DNA of 64,000 bases from JACQZU01 sp041908165 (GCA_041908165.1 JAYRFV010000042.1:87202-151201), one strand, 5' to 3'; counted from the stretch's first letter, positions 53,994 through 62,320 are shown. The notes: a model not told the origin generated them from the sequence alone. Program-made: numbers and translations.

Positions 53994-54462
53994 CCTCCCC
54001 TCCTTTCTGTCGCTGAGGTTCGAGGCCGTCCGCAAGGGTCTGTGGGGCTTTGCGACGGTGTTCACGCAGTTTCTGGAGGCTCCGCCGCGTGGCGCGCTCC
54101 GCGGCATCAAGGGCCAGGTCGAACGCCTCCAGACGGCTCGTGCACGCCTGCCGCACGACTATCGGCGGCAGACGATCCAGCCGGACCCGCAGGCTGCAGA
54201 TCACGGAGGGCGCGTTCTTCGGTCCGCTCTCATCTGAGAACCTCACCATCACCGACCGGATGTGCAGGGCGAACTTGCCGAGCTTGAACCCGGTCCTTCT
54301 TCGGACATACACCTTCTCGCCCTCGGAGCGGACGAGTCCGTGGACACGGAGGCCCAGCGGGGTCCGGCGCGACGTGGTCCTTCCTTCCTTGGGTATGGCC
54401 GGGCGCCGGCAGTCCTCCGGGAAGGCCTCGCGCCTGAGGGAGGAATTCGAATGGGTTGTCAT
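53986..54462 (-). CDS. Ribosome-hibernation (HPF/RaiA)-like protein
   Basis: 158 residues from ATG 54462 (AGGAGC before). Residues about 60-130 fit the short sigma54-modulation/HPF fold: HIRSVMVRFSDESGPKN, CSLRVRLDRLPPIVV, EAFDLALDAAERATRRSL. An N-terminal basic extension (TTSRRTPLGLRVHG) is unusual, as HPF starts directly with the fold. HPF binds the 30S decoding centre in stress. Among Usp and compatible-solute genes this fits dormancy, but ribosome binding is inferred. Confidence 0.65.
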   Translation of the reverse strand: MTTHSNSSLRREAFPEDCRRPAIPKEGRTTSRRTPLGLRVHGLVRSEGEKVYVRRRTGFKLGKFALHIRSVMVRFSDESGPKNAPSVICSLRVRLDRLPPIVVRQACTSRLEAFDLALDAAERATRRSLQKLREHRRKAPQTLADGLEPQRQKGGEDV

Positions 54463-54524
54463 GTGGTGCTCCTATGTCGTTCGAGTCGATCCACGGCACG
54501 AGTGCCGTCGTTCGGCATGCGTGG

Positions 54525-54962
54525 TCAGTTCTCGCGACCGTGGTGCTCTGGGGCTGGCACGATCAACACCGGGCAGCGCGCTCTCCGCAACACGCGGTGC
54601 GTGGTCGATCCGCGAATGAGGTGGGCCAGGGCGGAATGCCGTTCATGCCCGAGCACCAGCAACGAATCGGGGTCTGCCGCCCGAAGGAGTTCATCGGCCG
54701 GCAGGCCGACGGCGATGGTCTCCCGGGCCGGGTGGCCGGCGAGGCTCGCCCGCACGCGGCTCTTCTCGTGCTGCACGGCCCGGTTGTCCTCCGGCAGGTC
54801 TGGAAGCGCCACGTAGCCCTCCGGGACCGGTGGAATAGCGGACTGGTGGACATGTATGACTTCGAGTGGGACCTTAAGAAGGTCCGCCCACATGCATCCC
54901 ATTTCCAATGCGACCTGGGCGTTTTCTGAGAAGTCAATCCCGACGATGATCTTCTTGAACAT
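54525..54962 (-). CDS. Universal stress protein (UspA family)
   Basis: 145 residues from ATG 54962 (GGAAGGAG). The fold is MFKKIIVGIDFSENAQVALE at the start and DSLLVLGHERHSALAHLIRG with STTHRVLRRARCPVLIVP at the end; the last matches the ATP-binding type G2xG9xG(S/T), here GHERHSALAHLIRGST, in which the second Gly is not kept, so nucleotide binding is doubtful. Usp proteins help in starvation and oxidative stress. Confidence 0.88.
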   Translation of the reverse strand: MFKKIIVGIDFSENAQVALEMGCMWADLLKVPLEVIHVHQSAIPPVPEGYVALPDLPEDNRAVQHEKSRVRASLAGHPARETIAVGLPADELLRAADPDSLLVLGHERHSALAHLIRGSTTHRVLRRARCPVLIVPAPEHHGREN

Positions 54963-55022
54963 GGCTTTCTCCTTCCTTTCATGGCGTCGTTCGGATTCGT
55001 GCCTTGCTCGAGAGGGAACGAC

Positions 55023-55964
55023 TCATACGGACTCCAGCCAGGGCCGCTGATGAAGGGAGATGGGCCCGTCGAAATGAACGTGTAGCCCATCGGCTACCGC
55101 GTCGGCGTGATTGAGCACGGAACCCGATTCACGCACGTGGTCGAGCAGCGCGAGGTCAACGTCGGCGACGATCACCATCTCGACATTCGGTGCTGCCTCA
55201 GTGGCAATGCCCCCGGGCGGGAAGGCATAGTCGGACGGTGTGTAGATCCCGCTCTGGGCGTACTGTGCGGTCAGGTCCGTGACCATCGGCAGGCTGCCCA
55301 CCATTCCAGCGGTGATCACGTACATCTGGTTTTCCACCGCCCTGGCCCGCGCGCACAGGGTCACCCGCGCATGACCACGGAGGTCGTCGGTCAGGCATGG
55401 AACCATCAACAACTGGGCGCCCTGGGCGGCGAACACCCGGGCGATCTCAGGAAACTGGATGTCGTAGCAGACGCAGGCGGAGAACCTGCCGAAATCGGTC
55501 TCGATCACGTTGAGGGACTGGCCTGGATGGAAATCCCAGGTTGTGCGTTCGGCCGGAGTCAGGTGGATCTTCGGCTGGTGGACCGGATCCTGCCCGGGGA
55601 CGTAGACCGAGCAGACGTTCTGAAGGGTTTCGCCGACCATCCTCGGGAAGGTCCCCGCCACCACGATCCGGTCGTACTCCCGCGACAGGTACAGCAGGAG
55701 GTCGTCGAACATTCCGGAATACGAGACGGCGACCTGGCGCATCGCCTGAGCCGGGTCCAGGTCAGGGTCCAGGCAGCTGAGCAGCTGCGCCCCCAGCAGC
55801 TCAGGAAAGAGCAGGACATCGGCATCGTAGTCGTCGCCGACGTCGACGTACTTCTCCACCTGCTCGGCGAAGGCATCGAAGGATTGCACCGGTCCCAGCG
55901 CGTACTGCACTGCGCAGATTCGAACCGGCCGGGACAGTACGGATCGCGGTGACTGGAATCTCAT
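55023..55964 (-). CDS. Nitrilase-superfamily carbon-nitrogen hydrolase
   Basis: 313 residues from ATG 55964 (ATGA overlap with the GNAT gene). The catalytic triad is visible: Glu in LFPELLG, Lys in HQPKIHLTPAE and Cys in CVCYDIQFPE. It belongs to the group usually fused to a GNAT domain (omega-amidase/YhcX-like). It likely hydrolyses an amide in the cytoplasm; substrate not known. Because GNAT and nitrilase are here two coupled genes in the same order, see the finding on the split fusion. Confidence 0.88.
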   Translation of the reverse strand: MRFQSPRSVLSRPVRICAVQYALGPVQSFDAFAEQVEKYVDVGDDYDADVLLFPELLGAQLLSCLDPDLDPAQAMRQVAVSYSGMFDDLLLYLSREYDRIVVAGTFPRMVGETLQNVCSVYVPGQDPVHQPKIHLTPAERTTWDFHPGQSLNVIETDFGRFSACVCYDIQFPEIARVFAAQGAQLLMVPCLTDDLRGHARVTLCARARAVENQMYVITAGMVGSLPMVTDLTAQYAQSGIYTPSDYAFPPGGIATEAAPNVEMVIVADVDLALLDHVRESGSVLNHADAVADGLHVHFDGPISLHQRPWLESV

Positions 55965-56653
55965 GGCTGTCCTCCCAGCGGCTTGACAATGAGGGCCGCG
56001 TGACCCTGGGTTTCGTGGTCGTAGGCGTAGTCCGGGAGCTCACCGATCACTTCGAACCCCAGGGCGAGCTGCCGGCTCAAGGTGGGATCGAACAGTTCGC
56101 CACGGACGACCCTGGCGATGTACTCGCCCGCAGTCATGCGGTGGGCCTGCAGGTGGAATCCTGGAATCCGCGCCCCTGCCACGAAGGCGGAACACCCGAG
56201 TTCGCGCCCGAGGGCGAACCGAGCCTGATACAGGGCCCGCCCCAATCCGTGCCCTTGCCAGGCCGGATCGACTGCAATGTTCACACCGTAGAGAAGCATT
56301 CCTTCCGGCTGATGGGTACTGAGCGTTCCCCGACCGGTGATCGCCGCCCACGTGTGGGGTGAAAACGCCCGCTCGGGACTGGTTCGCAGGGTGGTCGAAG
56401 TGCCCCTCAACTGGCCTTGGGCATCCACCACGACCACCTGCCCGATGGGGAATCGTTCGAGGTGGCTGGCCAGTGCGTCCAGCGACCAGATGCACTCCGG
56501 GCCGTGCGGGGGCGGGTACGCGCGCTGCAGCAGGTCGCGAATCGCCGGGTGATCATCCACTTCGCGCTGACGGATCTGCCAATCCTCTGGCAGCGCGGGC
56601 CCGGTGAACGAGTCCGACCGGCAAGGAACGGCATGGGGGGCCCCTCGGGTCAT
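55961..56653 (-). CDS. GNAT-family N-acetyltransferase
   Basis: 230 residues from ATG 56653 (GGGAGGGG). The acetyl-CoA site is VNIAVDPAWQGHGLGRALYQ, the Q/RxxGxG/A pattern. The N-terminal strand WQIRQREVDDHPAIRDLLQ fits the fold. The C-terminal region YIARVVRGELFDPTLSRQ is as in the GNAT half of GNAT-nitrilase fusion proteins. Overlaps the following nitrilase and the preceding HAD-like gene by four bases each. Confidence 0.82.
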   Translation of the reverse strand: MTRGAPHAVPCRSDSFTGPALPEDWQIRQREVDDHPAIRDLLQRAYPPPHGPECIWSLDALASHLERFPIGQVVVVDAQGQLRGTSTTLRTSPERAFSPHTWAAITGRGTLSTHQPEGMLLYGVNIAVDPAWQGHGLGRALYQARFALGRELGCSAFVAGARIPGFHLQAHRMTAGEYIARVVRGELFDPTLSRQLALGFEVIGELPDYAYDHETQGHAALIVKPLGGQP

Positions 56654-57303
56654 CGAACCCCTCCCACCGGAACAAACCCAGTCGTCGCCCGGCGCCTTGG
56701 CCGGTGTGTCCGGCCAGAGGGCTGCCTTCCTGCGGGCGGACGGTATACCAGACTCAACAGGCGTGCAAAGTGTGTGGGGCAGCTGCGCAGCCCGTAGAGG
56801 TTCAGCACCTTCGCTTCGGCCTGGGCCCAATCCAAAACATTGGCCGGCAGCGCGAGTTCCGCCCTGCGCAGGACGGTGGCATCGCGCCCCGGGTCGCCGA
56901 TGACCAGCAGCGGGCGCGGTGTGTCGTGGAAGATCTCCAGGAAATCCAGGGCGATCCCGAGCCCCGGAAGGTCCCCTCTCTCGGACTGCTCCTGCGCGGC
57001 ACTGCGGGACTTTTCTTTTCCAAGGTGGTAGTCATGCCAATCCGGATATTCCGTGTCGGCATTCCACAGACCGGTCAGGCCGTGGTGGAACAGCTGGCTC
57101 CCGGATCCGGTGATCAGGTGTTCGCTGAAACGGGTGGCTGCGGGAACGGTGTACCCAGAGGGTGGAGATCGATGGGTGATGAGGGTAAGGACACTCCCAG
57201 ACCAGTCCCTGAGTACGGATCTGACTCCGCGCAGGATCCGCCCTCTGGTCGACGGGCCGGCCCAGCAGTCGAGGTCCAGGACGACATGAATCGGATGCAG
57301 CAT
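56650..57303 (-). CDS. HAD-like protein with degenerate motifs
   Basis: 217 residues from ATG 57303 (GGGAGGAA). A first strand VVLDLDCWAGPSTRG resembles HAD motif I but lacks the Thr; SVLTLITHRSPPS may be motif II; LLVIGDPGRDATVLRRAEL looks like motif IV (GDxxxD). So it has the fold of sucrose/mannosylglycerate phosphatases but probably altered chemistry. First gene of the tight minus-strand array. The C-terminal tail is basic and Pro-rich. It could be a regulatory HAD; not recognised beyond that. Confidence 0.5.
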   Translation of the reverse strand: MLHPIHVVLDLDCWAGPSTRGRILRGVRSVLRDWSGSVLTLITHRSPPSGYTVPAATRFSEHLITGSGSQLFHHGLTGLWNADTEYPDWHDYHLGKEKSRSAAQEQSERGDLPGLGIALDFLEIFHDTPRPLLVIGDPGRDATVLRRAELALPANVLDWAQAEAKVLNLYGLRSCPTHFARLLSLVYRPPAGRQPSGRTHRPRRRATTGFVPVGGVR

Positions 57304-57315
57304 TGATTCCTCCCG

Positions 57316-57329
57316 GCGACACGTGTCGC
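57316..57329. promoter_or_regulatory. 14-bp perfect palindrome upstream of the stress array
   Basis: GCGACACGTGTCGC, 13 bases before the Shine-Dalgarno region of the HAD-like gene. Could be an operator or an mRNA hairpin. Confidence 0.45.
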
Positions 57330-57359
57330 GCTGGGGAGGCGGCCCGACCTTCCCTGGCC

Positions 57360-57380
57360 TGTGCCACAACAGGTGGCACA
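57360..57380. promoter_or_regulatory. 21-bp palindromic operator candidate upstream of the stress array
   Basis: TGTGCCAC-AACAG-GTGGCACA, perfect 8-bp arms, 57 bases upstream of the first gene of the array (57303) and downstream of the MarR gene stop. Size and symmetry fit a dimeric repressor site. It is not a sigma-54 site, the GG-GC spacing being wrong. Confidence 0.5.
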
Positions 57381-57438
57381 CCCTTCTGCCATTTGCTTTG
57401 AATAGCGGCCGGGCCCCGATCGGGCTGCGGCGCCTGGT

Positions 57439-57918
57439 TCACTCCTCCGCGAAAAAGAAGGGCGCTTTCAACCTTCGGGCCCCCAGGACCTGTTCGAGTT
57501 CATGCAAGGAGTCGACGAGGCTGACGATCCGGCCACGGTGCATGGAATCCAGGCCCTGCAGCAGGTGGCCCTGGGCGGGGTGGGGCGCCTTGACCAGGAT
57601 GGCTCTGCCCTTCTCGGTGGGCACCAGCGAGATCCGCCTACGGTCGCGCGGATCCGGGCACCGCTGGACCAGGTCCTTCAACGCCAGGCGATCGACAACG
57701 CCGACCACCGTACTGGATTCAAGGTGCATGCGCGCCGCCAGGTCCTTCAGGGACAGCGGGCCGTATTCGCCGAGCTCCCAGAGGGCCCACACCTGGGGTC
57801 CGGTCAGGCCGAATTCCCGTTCCGCCGCGCGGGAGTAATCCTCAAGGGCCTTCACGATCCGGCGCAGGCTCTGCATGGTCTCTCGAATCAGATCGGCCTT
57901 GCTGGACGTGGGGGACAT
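57439..57918 (-). CDS. MarR-family transcriptional regulator (paralogue 1)
   Basis: 159 residues, start ATG 57918 preferred because AAGGA lies five bases before it; the ATG at 57924 touches the ribosome site. Winged-helix core: LTGPQVWALWELGEYGPLSL, DLAARMHLESSTVVGVVDRL (recognition helix), DPRDRRRISLVPTEKG (wing with DxRxxR). It shares PHPAQGHLLQGL and the ending FFFAEE with the second MarR at 58.5 kb, so they are duplicates. Possible regulator of the array downstream. -10-like TAGAAT about 57948 upstream. Confidence 0.88.
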   Translation of the reverse strand: MSPTSSKADLIRETMQSLRRIVKALEDYSRAAEREFGLTGPQVWALWELGEYGPLSLKDLAARMHLESSTVVGVVDRLALKDLVQRCPDPRDRRRISLVPTEKGRAILVKAPHPAQGHLLQGLDSMHRGRIVSLVDSLHELEQVLGARRLKAPFFFAEE

Positions 57919-57949
57919 GTTCATCCTTCTTCGATATGTCCTGAGTATT

Positions 57950-58447
57950 CTAATTTTTCCCGCCAGCCCGCTGGGCCTTGGGTTTCGTGGTGGTCCAGAA
58001 GGGTTTCCCACCTTTGTCACGGATCGCCAACCTCCTTCCCTGAACCGTGATCTCCCTGGCGATGATCCAGGCTTCCTGCCCGGACGTCTGGGTGGATCCC
58101 ACACCCGTGAGCGTGAGCCCTGAGGAAAGCAGCACCGCCTTGGACGCCAGCCATTGCGACGGGGCGAGGAGGATGCGCACCTGGTCGCCGGCCTGGACGA
58201 GGTCCACACAGACGGCTGGATCGCGACCCATGAACTTAAGGAACCGCACGCGCTGGATCCTGCCCGCAAAGGCCTGCTCCCTGGGCGGGGCGTAATCCCG
58301 TTCCACCTGGGCCCACGAAATGAACTGGGGCGGTCTGGCTGAAAGTTCGGCGGGAAATGCCAGGGTGAAAAGGACCACCCAGACCAGCCATGCGGCCCCC
58401 GTGAAGGTCGAGTCCATCGAAAGCAGGCTTGGAGGATTCATGGGCAT
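57950..58447 (-). CDS. Secreted protein of unknown function, OB-fold-like
   Basis: 165 residues; ATG 58447 or 58441. Signal peptide MDSTFTGAAWLVWVVLFTLA-like after a short leader, cleaved near AELSA. The rest has alternating strands as in small OB-fold proteins (QAFAGRIQRVRFLKFMG, VCVDLVQAGDQVRILLAPSQW, LTLTGVGSTQ). No recognised family. It is flanked by two MarR paralogues on the same strand, with 12 and 31-base gaps, so probably in one operon with MarR2. Confidence 0.65.
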   Translation of the reverse strand: MPMNPPSLLSMDSTFTGAAWLVWVVLFTLAFPAELSARPPQFISWAQVERDYAPPREQAFAGRIQRVRFLKFMGRDPAVCVDLVQAGDQVRILLAPSQWLASKAVLLSSGLTLTGVGSTQTSGQEAWIIAREITVQGRRLAIRDKGGKPFWTTTKPKAQRAGGKN

Positions 58448-58459
58448 GACGTCCAGGCT

Positions 58460-58948
58460 TCATGTGTCCGCGAAGAAGAAGGCAGGATCCAATTGGGCGG
58501 CCTCGAGCACCTCGACCAGGACCCGAAGGGAGCGCTGGAGTTCCTCGAGGCGCTGGGACGGCAACCTGCGCAGACCATGCACCAGATAGCCCTGGGCAGG
58601 ATGGGGCGCCTCCGCCAGGACCTCCCAGCCTTGGGGGCTTGGCGAAAGGGCCACCTGGCGTCGGTCCGAGGGCTGCTGGGCGCGCAGGACCAGCCCTTTT
58701 GCCAGCAGGCGGTCGATGACCCCCACCAGGGTGCTGGGGTCGATGCCCATCCGGGCAGCCAACTCCTTGAGCGATTGCGTGCCTTCCCTGCCCAGCTCCC
58801 ACAGGGCCCAGACCTGCGGGCCGGTCAGGTCGAACCGGCGTTCCACCGTGCGCGAGTAGTCCTCGATGGATCTGACCACCCGGCGCAGGTCCTGGATGGC
58901 CTGGCTGATCAGGACCTCCGCCGGCGGCTGAACGGGTTGACTTGACAT
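58460..58948 (-). CDS. MarR-family transcriptional regulator (paralogue 2)
   Basis: 162 residues from ATG 58948. Winged-helix: LTGPQVWALWELGREGTQSL, LAARMGIDPSTLVGVIDRL, PSDRRQVALSPSPQG. Close to paralogue 1, about half of residues identical by eye. Upstream is a near-perfect palindrome overlapping a TTGACA box, which suggests that it represses itself and the divergent CLC gene. Ligand unknown. Confidence 0.88.
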   Translation of the reverse strand: MSSQPVQPPAEVLISQAIQDLRRVVRSIEDYSRTVERRFDLTGPQVWALWELGREGTQSLKELAARMGIDPSTLVGVIDRLLAKGLVLRAQQPSDRRQVALSPSPQGWEVLAEAPHPAQGYLVHGLRRLPSQRLEELQRSLRVLVEVLEAAQLDPAFFFADT

Positions 58949-58954
58949 GCTAAT

Positions 58955-58976
58955 AGTTTGTATTGCAAATCAAACT
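58955..58976. promoter_or_regulatory. MarR operator candidate between marR2 and clc-tolB-pal
   Basis: AGTTTGTATTGCAAATCAAACT: 6-bp outer arms perfect, 18-20 of 22 positions symmetric. It lies 7 bases before the marR2 ATG and overlaps minus-strand TTGACA (58977-58982 side), the only AT-rich patch here. Fits a MarR dimer site. Confidence 0.6.
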
Positions 58977-59074
58977 TTGTCAACCCATACTGGGTCGGCC
59001 GGCACCCGTCTTTGGAGGAACGGTTTGGTCTTGCCCATCAGTGGTTCACGGCACCGGAAACCCGGGGATTCCGC

Positions 59075-60433
59075 ATGAAACGCACCCTCGCCGAGGAAAG
59101 CGTGCTCTTCATCAGCGTCATCAAGTGGGTGATGCTGGCGACCTGCGTCGGCGCAATCGTGGGACTGGCCACCGCCGGGTTCCTCAAGCTCCTCGCGTGG
59201 GGAACGACGACCGCCAATGGTTGGCCCTGGACGATCTACCTGCTGCCACCCGCCCTGTTCGGGAGTTCCTTGCTGATCAAGTACCTGGCGCCCGATGCCC
59301 AAGGGCACGGCACCGAAAAGGTCATCGAGGCGATCCACCGCCGAGCGGGAAGGATCAAGGTCGCCGTCGTGCCGGTCAAGCTTGCGGCCACGGTGCTCAC
59401 CCTGGCCGCCGGCGGTTCGGCCGGCAAGGAGGGGCCCTGCGCCCAGATCGGCGCAGGCTTATCCTCGCTCTTTGCCGATCTGCTCCGCTTTGACGACCAG
59501 GACCGCAAGAAGCTGGTCATTTGCGGCATCAGCGCGGGTTTCGCCTCGGTGTTCGGCACACCGATCGCAGGCTCCATTTTCGGGGTGGAGGTTCTCTTCG
59601 TGGGTTCCATTCTGTACGAAGTTCTTCTGCCTTCGTTCATCGCCGGCATCACCGGATTCCAGGTCGCCAAGGCCCTCGGGGTTGGGTACGTCTACCATCA
59701 CCTGGATTTCACTCCGGTGTTCAGCGAAGCCTTCCTCGCAAAGGTCGTTCTCGCCGGGATCTTCTTCGGTCTCTGTTCCATCCTGCTGATCGAGGTGCTG
59801 CGCGCCGGTGGCAACCTCTCCTCCAGGATCAAAGTCTGGGAGCCCCTGAAGGGACTCCTCGGCGGGCTCGCATTGATCGTCCTGGCGACCGTGTTTTCCC
59901 GGCAGTACCTGGGCCTTGGGCTCGACACCATCGAGTCCTGCCTCAAGGGCTCACCGTCGCCGTGGTACGCATTCCTGCTGAAGCCGGTGTTCACCAGCCT
60001 CACCCTCAATTTCGGCGGCAGCGGCGGGATCGTGACCCCCATCTTCTTCATCGGGGCGACCTCCGGGACCCTGTTCGCAACCCTCCTGCACCTGAACGTC
60101 TCGACCTTCTCGGCCATCGGGATGACCAGCCTCCTGGCCGGTGCCGCCAACACCCCTATCGCCGCCAGCATTCTCTCGGTCGAGCTTTTCGGCCCGTCCG
60201 TGGCCCCCTACGCCACCGTGGCCTGCGTGATCAGTTTTCTGATGACGGGTCACCGCAGCGTCTACCCCTCCCAGATCCTCTCCGTAAAGAAGTCCGCGTC
60301 GATCGACGTGGATGTCGGCCAGGAGATGGATCGCGTCGAGGCGGTCTTTCGCGAGCGGGACCGGAGCGTGGCATCTCGGCTGATTCGGATCCTGGATCAC
60401 TTCCACCGCGAAGAAGGAGGACCTCGTTCATGA
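59075..60433 (+). CDS. CLC-family chloride channel / H+-Cl- antiporter
   Basis: 452 residues from ATG 59075. About 12-14 helices. CLC motifs: GSAGKEGPCAQIG with the gating Glu (GKEGP), GFASVFGTPIAGSIFGVEV, and LNFGGSGGIVTPIFFIG. The first GSGIP-type motif is replaced (APDAQGHGTEKVI), as in the subfamily with GHGxE. The gating Glu suggests an antiporter. Begins the clc-tolB-pal operon; stop overlaps tolB start. Confidence 0.92.
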   Translation: MKRTLAEESVLFISVIKWVMLATCVGAIVGLATAGFLKLLAWGTTTANGWPWTIYLLPPALFGSSLLIKYLAPDAQGHGTEKVIEAIHRRAGRIKVAVVPVKLAATVLTLAAGGSAGKEGPCAQIGAGLSSLFADLLRFDDQDRKKLVICGISAGFASVFGTPIAGSIFGVEVLFVGSILYEVLLPSFIAGITGFQVAKALGVGYVYHHLDFTPVFSEAFLAKVVLAGIFFGLCSILLIEVLRAGGNLSSRIKVWEPLKGLLGGLALIVLATVFSRQYLGLGLDTIESCLKGSPSPWYAFLLKPVFTSLTLNFGGSGGIVTPIFFIGATSGTLFATLLHLNVSTFSAIGMTSLLAGAANTPIAASILSVELFGPSVAPYATVACVISFLMTGHRSVYPSQILSVKKSASIDVDVGQEMDRVEAVFRERDRSVASRLIRILDHFHREEGGPRS

Positions 60434-61704
60434 ACATCCGGTCGGCCGCGAACCTCGCCGTCGCAGCCTGCACCCTGGGTGCCGCCGCCCAGGACACTGA
60501 ACTCGTGCTGCGGGCGCAGAAGGGGGCCCGCTCGGTGGTCGCCGTCGAGTTCACCTCACCGCCCGGCCTGGATCCGGCGTGGTCCAAAGCCGGATTCGGC
60601 CCAGTGCTGTTGCAGGATCTTCGCCAATCCGGCGTATTTCAAGTGAAGGAGAGCACCGGCCCCTCTCCATCCAGCGTGCCGTCGTCTGACCCGGAACCCG
60701 TCCTGCTGCTCAAAATCAAGCTGGACAACACTGCAGCCCGGACCTTTTCCGCGGCCGTGGACGTCTCGGACCCACGTGCCCGCCAACTGGTCTATTCCAA
60801 GCAGTACTCCAGCGGGGAACCATCCTTGCGACGCATGGCCCACCGCATCGTCGATGACCTCGTCGCGCGCATCACCGGCACCCGCGGCGTGGCTGATTCG
60901 CGGATCCTGTTTGCCCGTGAGGTCAGTCCCGGAGTCAAGGAACTGTTCCAGGTCGATCGGGACGGTCACGCTCCCCGGCAACTCACCCGCATCGGAAGCC
61001 TCACCATCACACCGACCGTGGCCGAAGATGGCCGGATGGCCTTCCTCACGTACAAGGGAGGCGGGCCCGAGATCTGGGGACAGGCCAGGACCGACGGTCC
61101 CTTTTCGAGGCTCTACCCGTTCAAGTCCAGCTTTGGACTTACGGTGTCCACGCCGGTCTGGTCGCCGGACGGGAAACGCCTCGCCCTGGTGGAGGGCGAC
61201 CGCCGCGGGAACACCAACATCAAGATCCTGGACGTCGGGACCCGCCGAGTCCGGCAACTCACGGCCCACAATGGGATCAATACGGAACCCGCATGGAATC
61301 CATCAGGGACCCAGATCGCGTTCACTTCGGATCGGGACGGAAGCCCACAGGTTTACCTGATGGAGGAGGATGGCTCCAACCCCAGGCGCTTGACCCAGGA
61401 AGGCAAGTACAACGCCGGACCGGCCTGGAGTCCCGACGGCTCGATGATCGCCTACGTATCCCGGTTCGACCAGGGATTCCACGTATTCATCCACAAACTT
61501 GCGGAGGGCCGGGCGTACCAACTGACGCAGGGCCCAGGGAGTCATGAGTCCCCGGCCTGGTCGCCCGATGGCCGCTTCCTGGTCTACACCAACAACGCGG
61601 GCGGGTCCGCGCGTCTCTTCATTTCAGACCTCGCCGGGACCGAGCCCCAGCCGCTCTCGGATCTACCCCACTCCCAATCCCCGGAATGGACCCGTTCCAG
61701 GTGA
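60430..61704 (+). CDS. tolB: TolB-type periplasmic beta-propeller protein
   Basis: 424 residues from ATG 60430 (ATGA overlap with clc, GGAGG upstream). Weak signal peptide (MNIRSAANLAVAACTLGAAA). N-terminal domain to about 165, then a six-blade propeller with WSPDGKRLALV, WNPSGTQIAFTS, WSPDGSMIAYVS and WSPDGRFLVYT. TolB binds Pal and links the Tol-Pal system of outer-membrane constriction. tolQRA are not in the window. It may be an accessory copy, as the usual operon is absent here. Confidence 0.9.
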   Translation: MNIRSAANLAVAACTLGAAAQDTELVLRAQKGARSVVAVEFTSPPGLDPAWSKAGFGPVLLQDLRQSGVFQVKESTGPSPSSVPSSDPEPVLLLKIKLDNTAARTFSAAVDVSDPRARQLVYSKQYSSGEPSLRRMAHRIVDDLVARITGTRGVADSRILFAREVSPGVKELFQVDRDGHAPRQLTRIGSLTITPTVAEDGRMAFLTYKGGGPEIWGQARTDGPFSRLYPFKSSFGLTVSTPVWSPDGKRLALVEGDRRGNTNIKILDVGTRRVRQLTAHNGINTEPAWNPSGTQIAFTSDRDGSPQVYLMEEDGSNPRRLTQEGKYNAGPAWSPDGSMIAYVSRFDQGFHVFIHKLAEGRAYQLTQGPGSHESPAWSPDGRFLVYTNNAGGSARLFISDLAGTEPQPLSDLPHSQSPEWTRSR

Positions 61705-61723
61705 ACCCTGCAAGGAGAGCCCC

Positions 61724-62320
61724 ATGAACCCGAGAATGCACAGCCCTTCCCTGGTCGCCACCGGCACCCTCGCGCTCGCGCTTGCGGCATGCAAGACGCC
61801 GGCTCCATCGCCTGCACCGCCTCCAGCGAAGGTCGATGATGCCCAGGCCCGTGCCCGAGCAGAAGCAGAGGCCCGTCGCAAGATGGAGGAGGACGCCCGG
61901 CAGAAGCGCGAAGCGCAGCTGGTCGCCGAGCGAGCCAGGCTTGCCGAGGCGGAGCGACAACGCCAAGCCTTCCAGATGGCGGCCCAAGCCGCGCTGCAGG
62001 ACATTCACTTCGACTTCGATCAGTCCGACATCAAGGGGGAGTGGAGGGCAACCCTGCTCAAGGTTGCCGATTTCATGCGGTCCTACCCCAAGTCACAGGT
62101 GCAGATCGAGGGCCATTGTGATGAGCGCGGCACGGTCGAATACAATATTGCCCTCGGCGACCGCCGCGCCCACGCCGCGGCGGACTACTTGGCCAGCCTG
62201 GGAGTCGCCCGCAACCGCCTCAGTGCCGTCAGCTATGGCAAGGAACGCCCCCTGTGCACCGAGGCCAGCGAGTCCTGCTGGGCCCGCAACCGCCGGGCGC
62301 ACTTCCTCCTGAAGGATTGA
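61724..62320 (+). CDS. pal: Pal-like OmpA-family lipoprotein
   Basis: 198 residues from ATG 61724 (AAGGAGA). Lipobox LALAAC near residue 23. A helical, charged stretch (45-90, ARARAEAEARRKMEEDARQ) is an extra coiled coil not found in typical Pal. OmpA domain: IHFDFDQSDIKGEW, VQIEGHCDERGTVEYNIALG, with the peptidoglycan-binding Asp and Arg (NRRAHFLL). Binds diaminopimelate of peptidoglycan. Same operon as tolB. Confidence 0.92.
   Translation: MNPRMHSPSLVATGTLALALAACKTPAPSPAPPPAKVDDAQARARAEAEARRKMEEDARQKREAQLVAERARLAEAERQRQAFQMAAQAALQDIHFDFDQSDIKGEWRATLLKVADFMRSYPKSQVQIEGHCDERGTVEYNIALGDRRAHAAADYLASLGVARNRLSAVSYGKERPLCTEASESCWARNRRAHFLLKD

Noticed and set aside
57360..57380. Sigma-54 promoter (TGGCAC)
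   Set aside because: Distance to the GC element is 11 instead of 10 and it points away from the array.
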